Source of the DNA: Nitriliruptoraceae bacterium
GTDB taxonomy: Bacteria > Actinomycetota > Nitriliruptoria > Nitriliruptorales > Nitriliruptoraceae
Direction of reading: 5' to 3'
Length of the DNA: 12,859 bases
Assembly (NCBI GenBank): GCA_007125475.1
Contig: SLDB01000094.1
Coordinates: 1-12,859 of the forward strand
Positions 11,971 through 12,859 of this stretch are shown here, piece by piece (positions within the stretch are counted from its first letter, which is position 1; every line of letters starts with the position of its first letter). The notes beneath the pieces are model-generated. The model was given only the letters and a program-made list of their open reading frames with translations. It made no database searches and was not told where the DNA came from. The translations under genes were made by a program, and so were the position numbers.

Positions 11971-12859
11971 TCACACGACGCCGAGGGCCTCCATCGCGTC
12001 GGCCACCCGCAGCAGTCCGGCGATGTTCGCCCCGGTGACGTAGTCGCCCGGGACGTCGAACTCCTCGGCGGTGTCGTGACACAGCCGGTGGATCTCGGAC
12101 ATGATCTCCGACAGGCGCGCCTCGGTGTGGTCGAACTCCCACCGGTCGCGGCTGGCGTTCTGCTGCATCTCCAACGCCGAGGTCGCCACGCCTCCGGCGT
12201 TGGCGGCCTTCCCCGGTCCGAACGCCACCCCGGCTCCGGTGAGGGTGCGCACCGCCTGCCGGGTGGTCGGCATGTTCGCCCCCTCGACGACGGCGGTGCA
12301 GCCGTTGGCCACCAGGGCCCGTGCATCGTCGCCGTTGAGCTCGTTCTGCGTCGCACAGGGCACGGCGACGTCACAGGGGATCTCCCAGATCCTCCCACGC
12401 TCGGAGACCACCGCGGAGCGGCGACGCTCGGCGTAGTCGGCGAGTCGCCCGCGCTCGACCTCCTTGACCTGCTTGAGCAGCTCGAGGTCGATGCCGTCCG
12501 GGTCGTGGACCACGGCACTGGAGTCCGAGCACGCCACGACCCGCGCCCCGAGCTGGTGCAGCTTCTCGATCGCGTAGATCGCGACGTTCCCGGAACCGGA
12601 GACGAGGCAGGTACGCCCGTCGAGGTGACCCCCACGGGCGGCGAGCATGTCCTCGAGGAAGAACACGGTGCCGTACCCGGTCGCCTCCTTGCGCACCCGC
12701 GAACCGCCCCACTCCAGGCCCTTGCCCGTGAGGACCCCCGACTCGTAGCGGTTGGTGATCCGCTTGTACTGACCGAACAGGTACCCGATCTCCCGGGTGC
12801 CCACCCCGATGTCGCCGGCCGGCACGTCGGTGTACTCACCCAGGTGCCGGTGCAGCTCG
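11971..12859 (-). CDS. gdhA: Glutamate dehydrogenase, hexameric GdhA type, N-terminus beyond the window
   Basis: The 296 visible residues are the C-terminal two thirds of a bacterial hexameric glutamate dehydrogenase (about 447 residues), which interconverts 2-oxoglutarate plus ammonium and glutamate in the cytoplasm. The segment VPAGDIGVGTREIGYLFGQY is the conserved end of the substrate domain. It is followed by ESGVLTGKGLEWGGS and ATGYGTVFFLEDML. The Rossmann domain has GSGNVAIYAIEKL, and later VPCATQNEL, VEGANMPTT and GPGKAANAGGVATSALEM. The chain ends VADAMEALGVV. NADP preference is typical of this subgroup but not provable here. About 150 N-terminal residues, with the catalytic lysines, and the start codon lie outside. 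It converges on the membrane-protein gene and has no evident functional link to that operon. Confidence 0.96.
   Translation of the reverse strand, partial: ELHRHLGEYTDVPAGDIGVGTREIGYLFGQYKRITNRYESGVLTGKGLEWGGSRVRKEATGYGTVFFLEDMLAARGGHLDGRTCLVSGSGNVAIYAIEKLHQLGARVVACSDSSAVVHDPDGIDLELLKQVKEVERGRLADYAERRRSAVVSERGRIWEIPCDVAVPCATQNELNGDDARALVANGCTAVVEGANMPTTRQAVRTLTGAGVAFGPGKAANAGGVATSALEMQQNASRDRWEFDHTEARLSEIMSEIHRLCHDTAEEFDVPGDYVTGANIAGLLRVADAMEALGVV

Overview
The window is GC-rich (well over 65% by eye), uses GTG starts freely, carries strong GAGGAGG-type ribosome binding sites, and encodes a response regulator that closely resembles mycobacterial DevR/DosR. Together these point to an actinomycete (Actinomycetota), possibly a deep-branching halophilic or environmental lineage. 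The assignment is inference from composition and protein style, not a database match. Both ends cut through genes: a pyruvate:ferredoxin oxidoreductase at the left and a glutamate dehydrogenase at the right. I see no tRNA, rRNA, CRISPR array, transposase or integrase.

Left part (1-3407). A pyruvate:ferredoxin/flavodoxin oxidoreductase (nifJ type) on the minus strand is divergent from an Rrf2-family regulator with a three-cysteine Fe-S cluster motif. The 312 bp between them is the only place for both promoters. The Rrf2 gene looks leaderless. It ends against two overlapping hairpins that probably stop transcription from both sides.

Middle part (3433-6917), all on the minus strand. A membrane-anchored cupredoxin fused to a two-domain multicopper oxidase comes first. 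Next is a DosR-like response regulator followed by a PNPOx-fold flavin-binding-type protein, with a very structured intercistronic segment between them. Last is a hypothetical protein with a faint SRPBCC look. A DosR-box-like site lies about 50 bp upstream of this last gene. A second site with the same degenerate pattern (GGGAC-N4-AGCCC) lies in the nifJ/rrf2 intergenic region. No partner histidine kinase is in the window.

Right part (7249-11942), plus strand. This is a tight operon: a 50-aa single-helix membrane protein, a CuA subunit II, a heme-copper oxidase-superfamily subunit I, heme O synthase (ctaB), and a membrane protein of unknown function whose predicted mature form begins with histidine. 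Subunit I keeps all six histidine ligands, but the active-site His-Pro-x-x-Tyr motif of oxygen reductases reads His-Gly-Ala-Gln-Gln, so the cross-linked tyrosine is absent. This is the hallmark of nitric oxide reductases that evolved from oxygen reductases. The operon is best read as a CuA-type NO reductase of the non-canonical eNOR/sNOR kind, or a divergent relative, and not as a terminal oxidase.

Taken together, the window looks like a low-oxygen and nitrosative-stress region. It combines ferredoxin-dependent pyruvate oxidation, an Fe-S regulator, a DosR-type hypoxia/NO regulator, copper oxidase chemistry and a putative NO reductase with its own heme-modifying enzyme. That functional linkage is inference; the gene identities are mostly firm.
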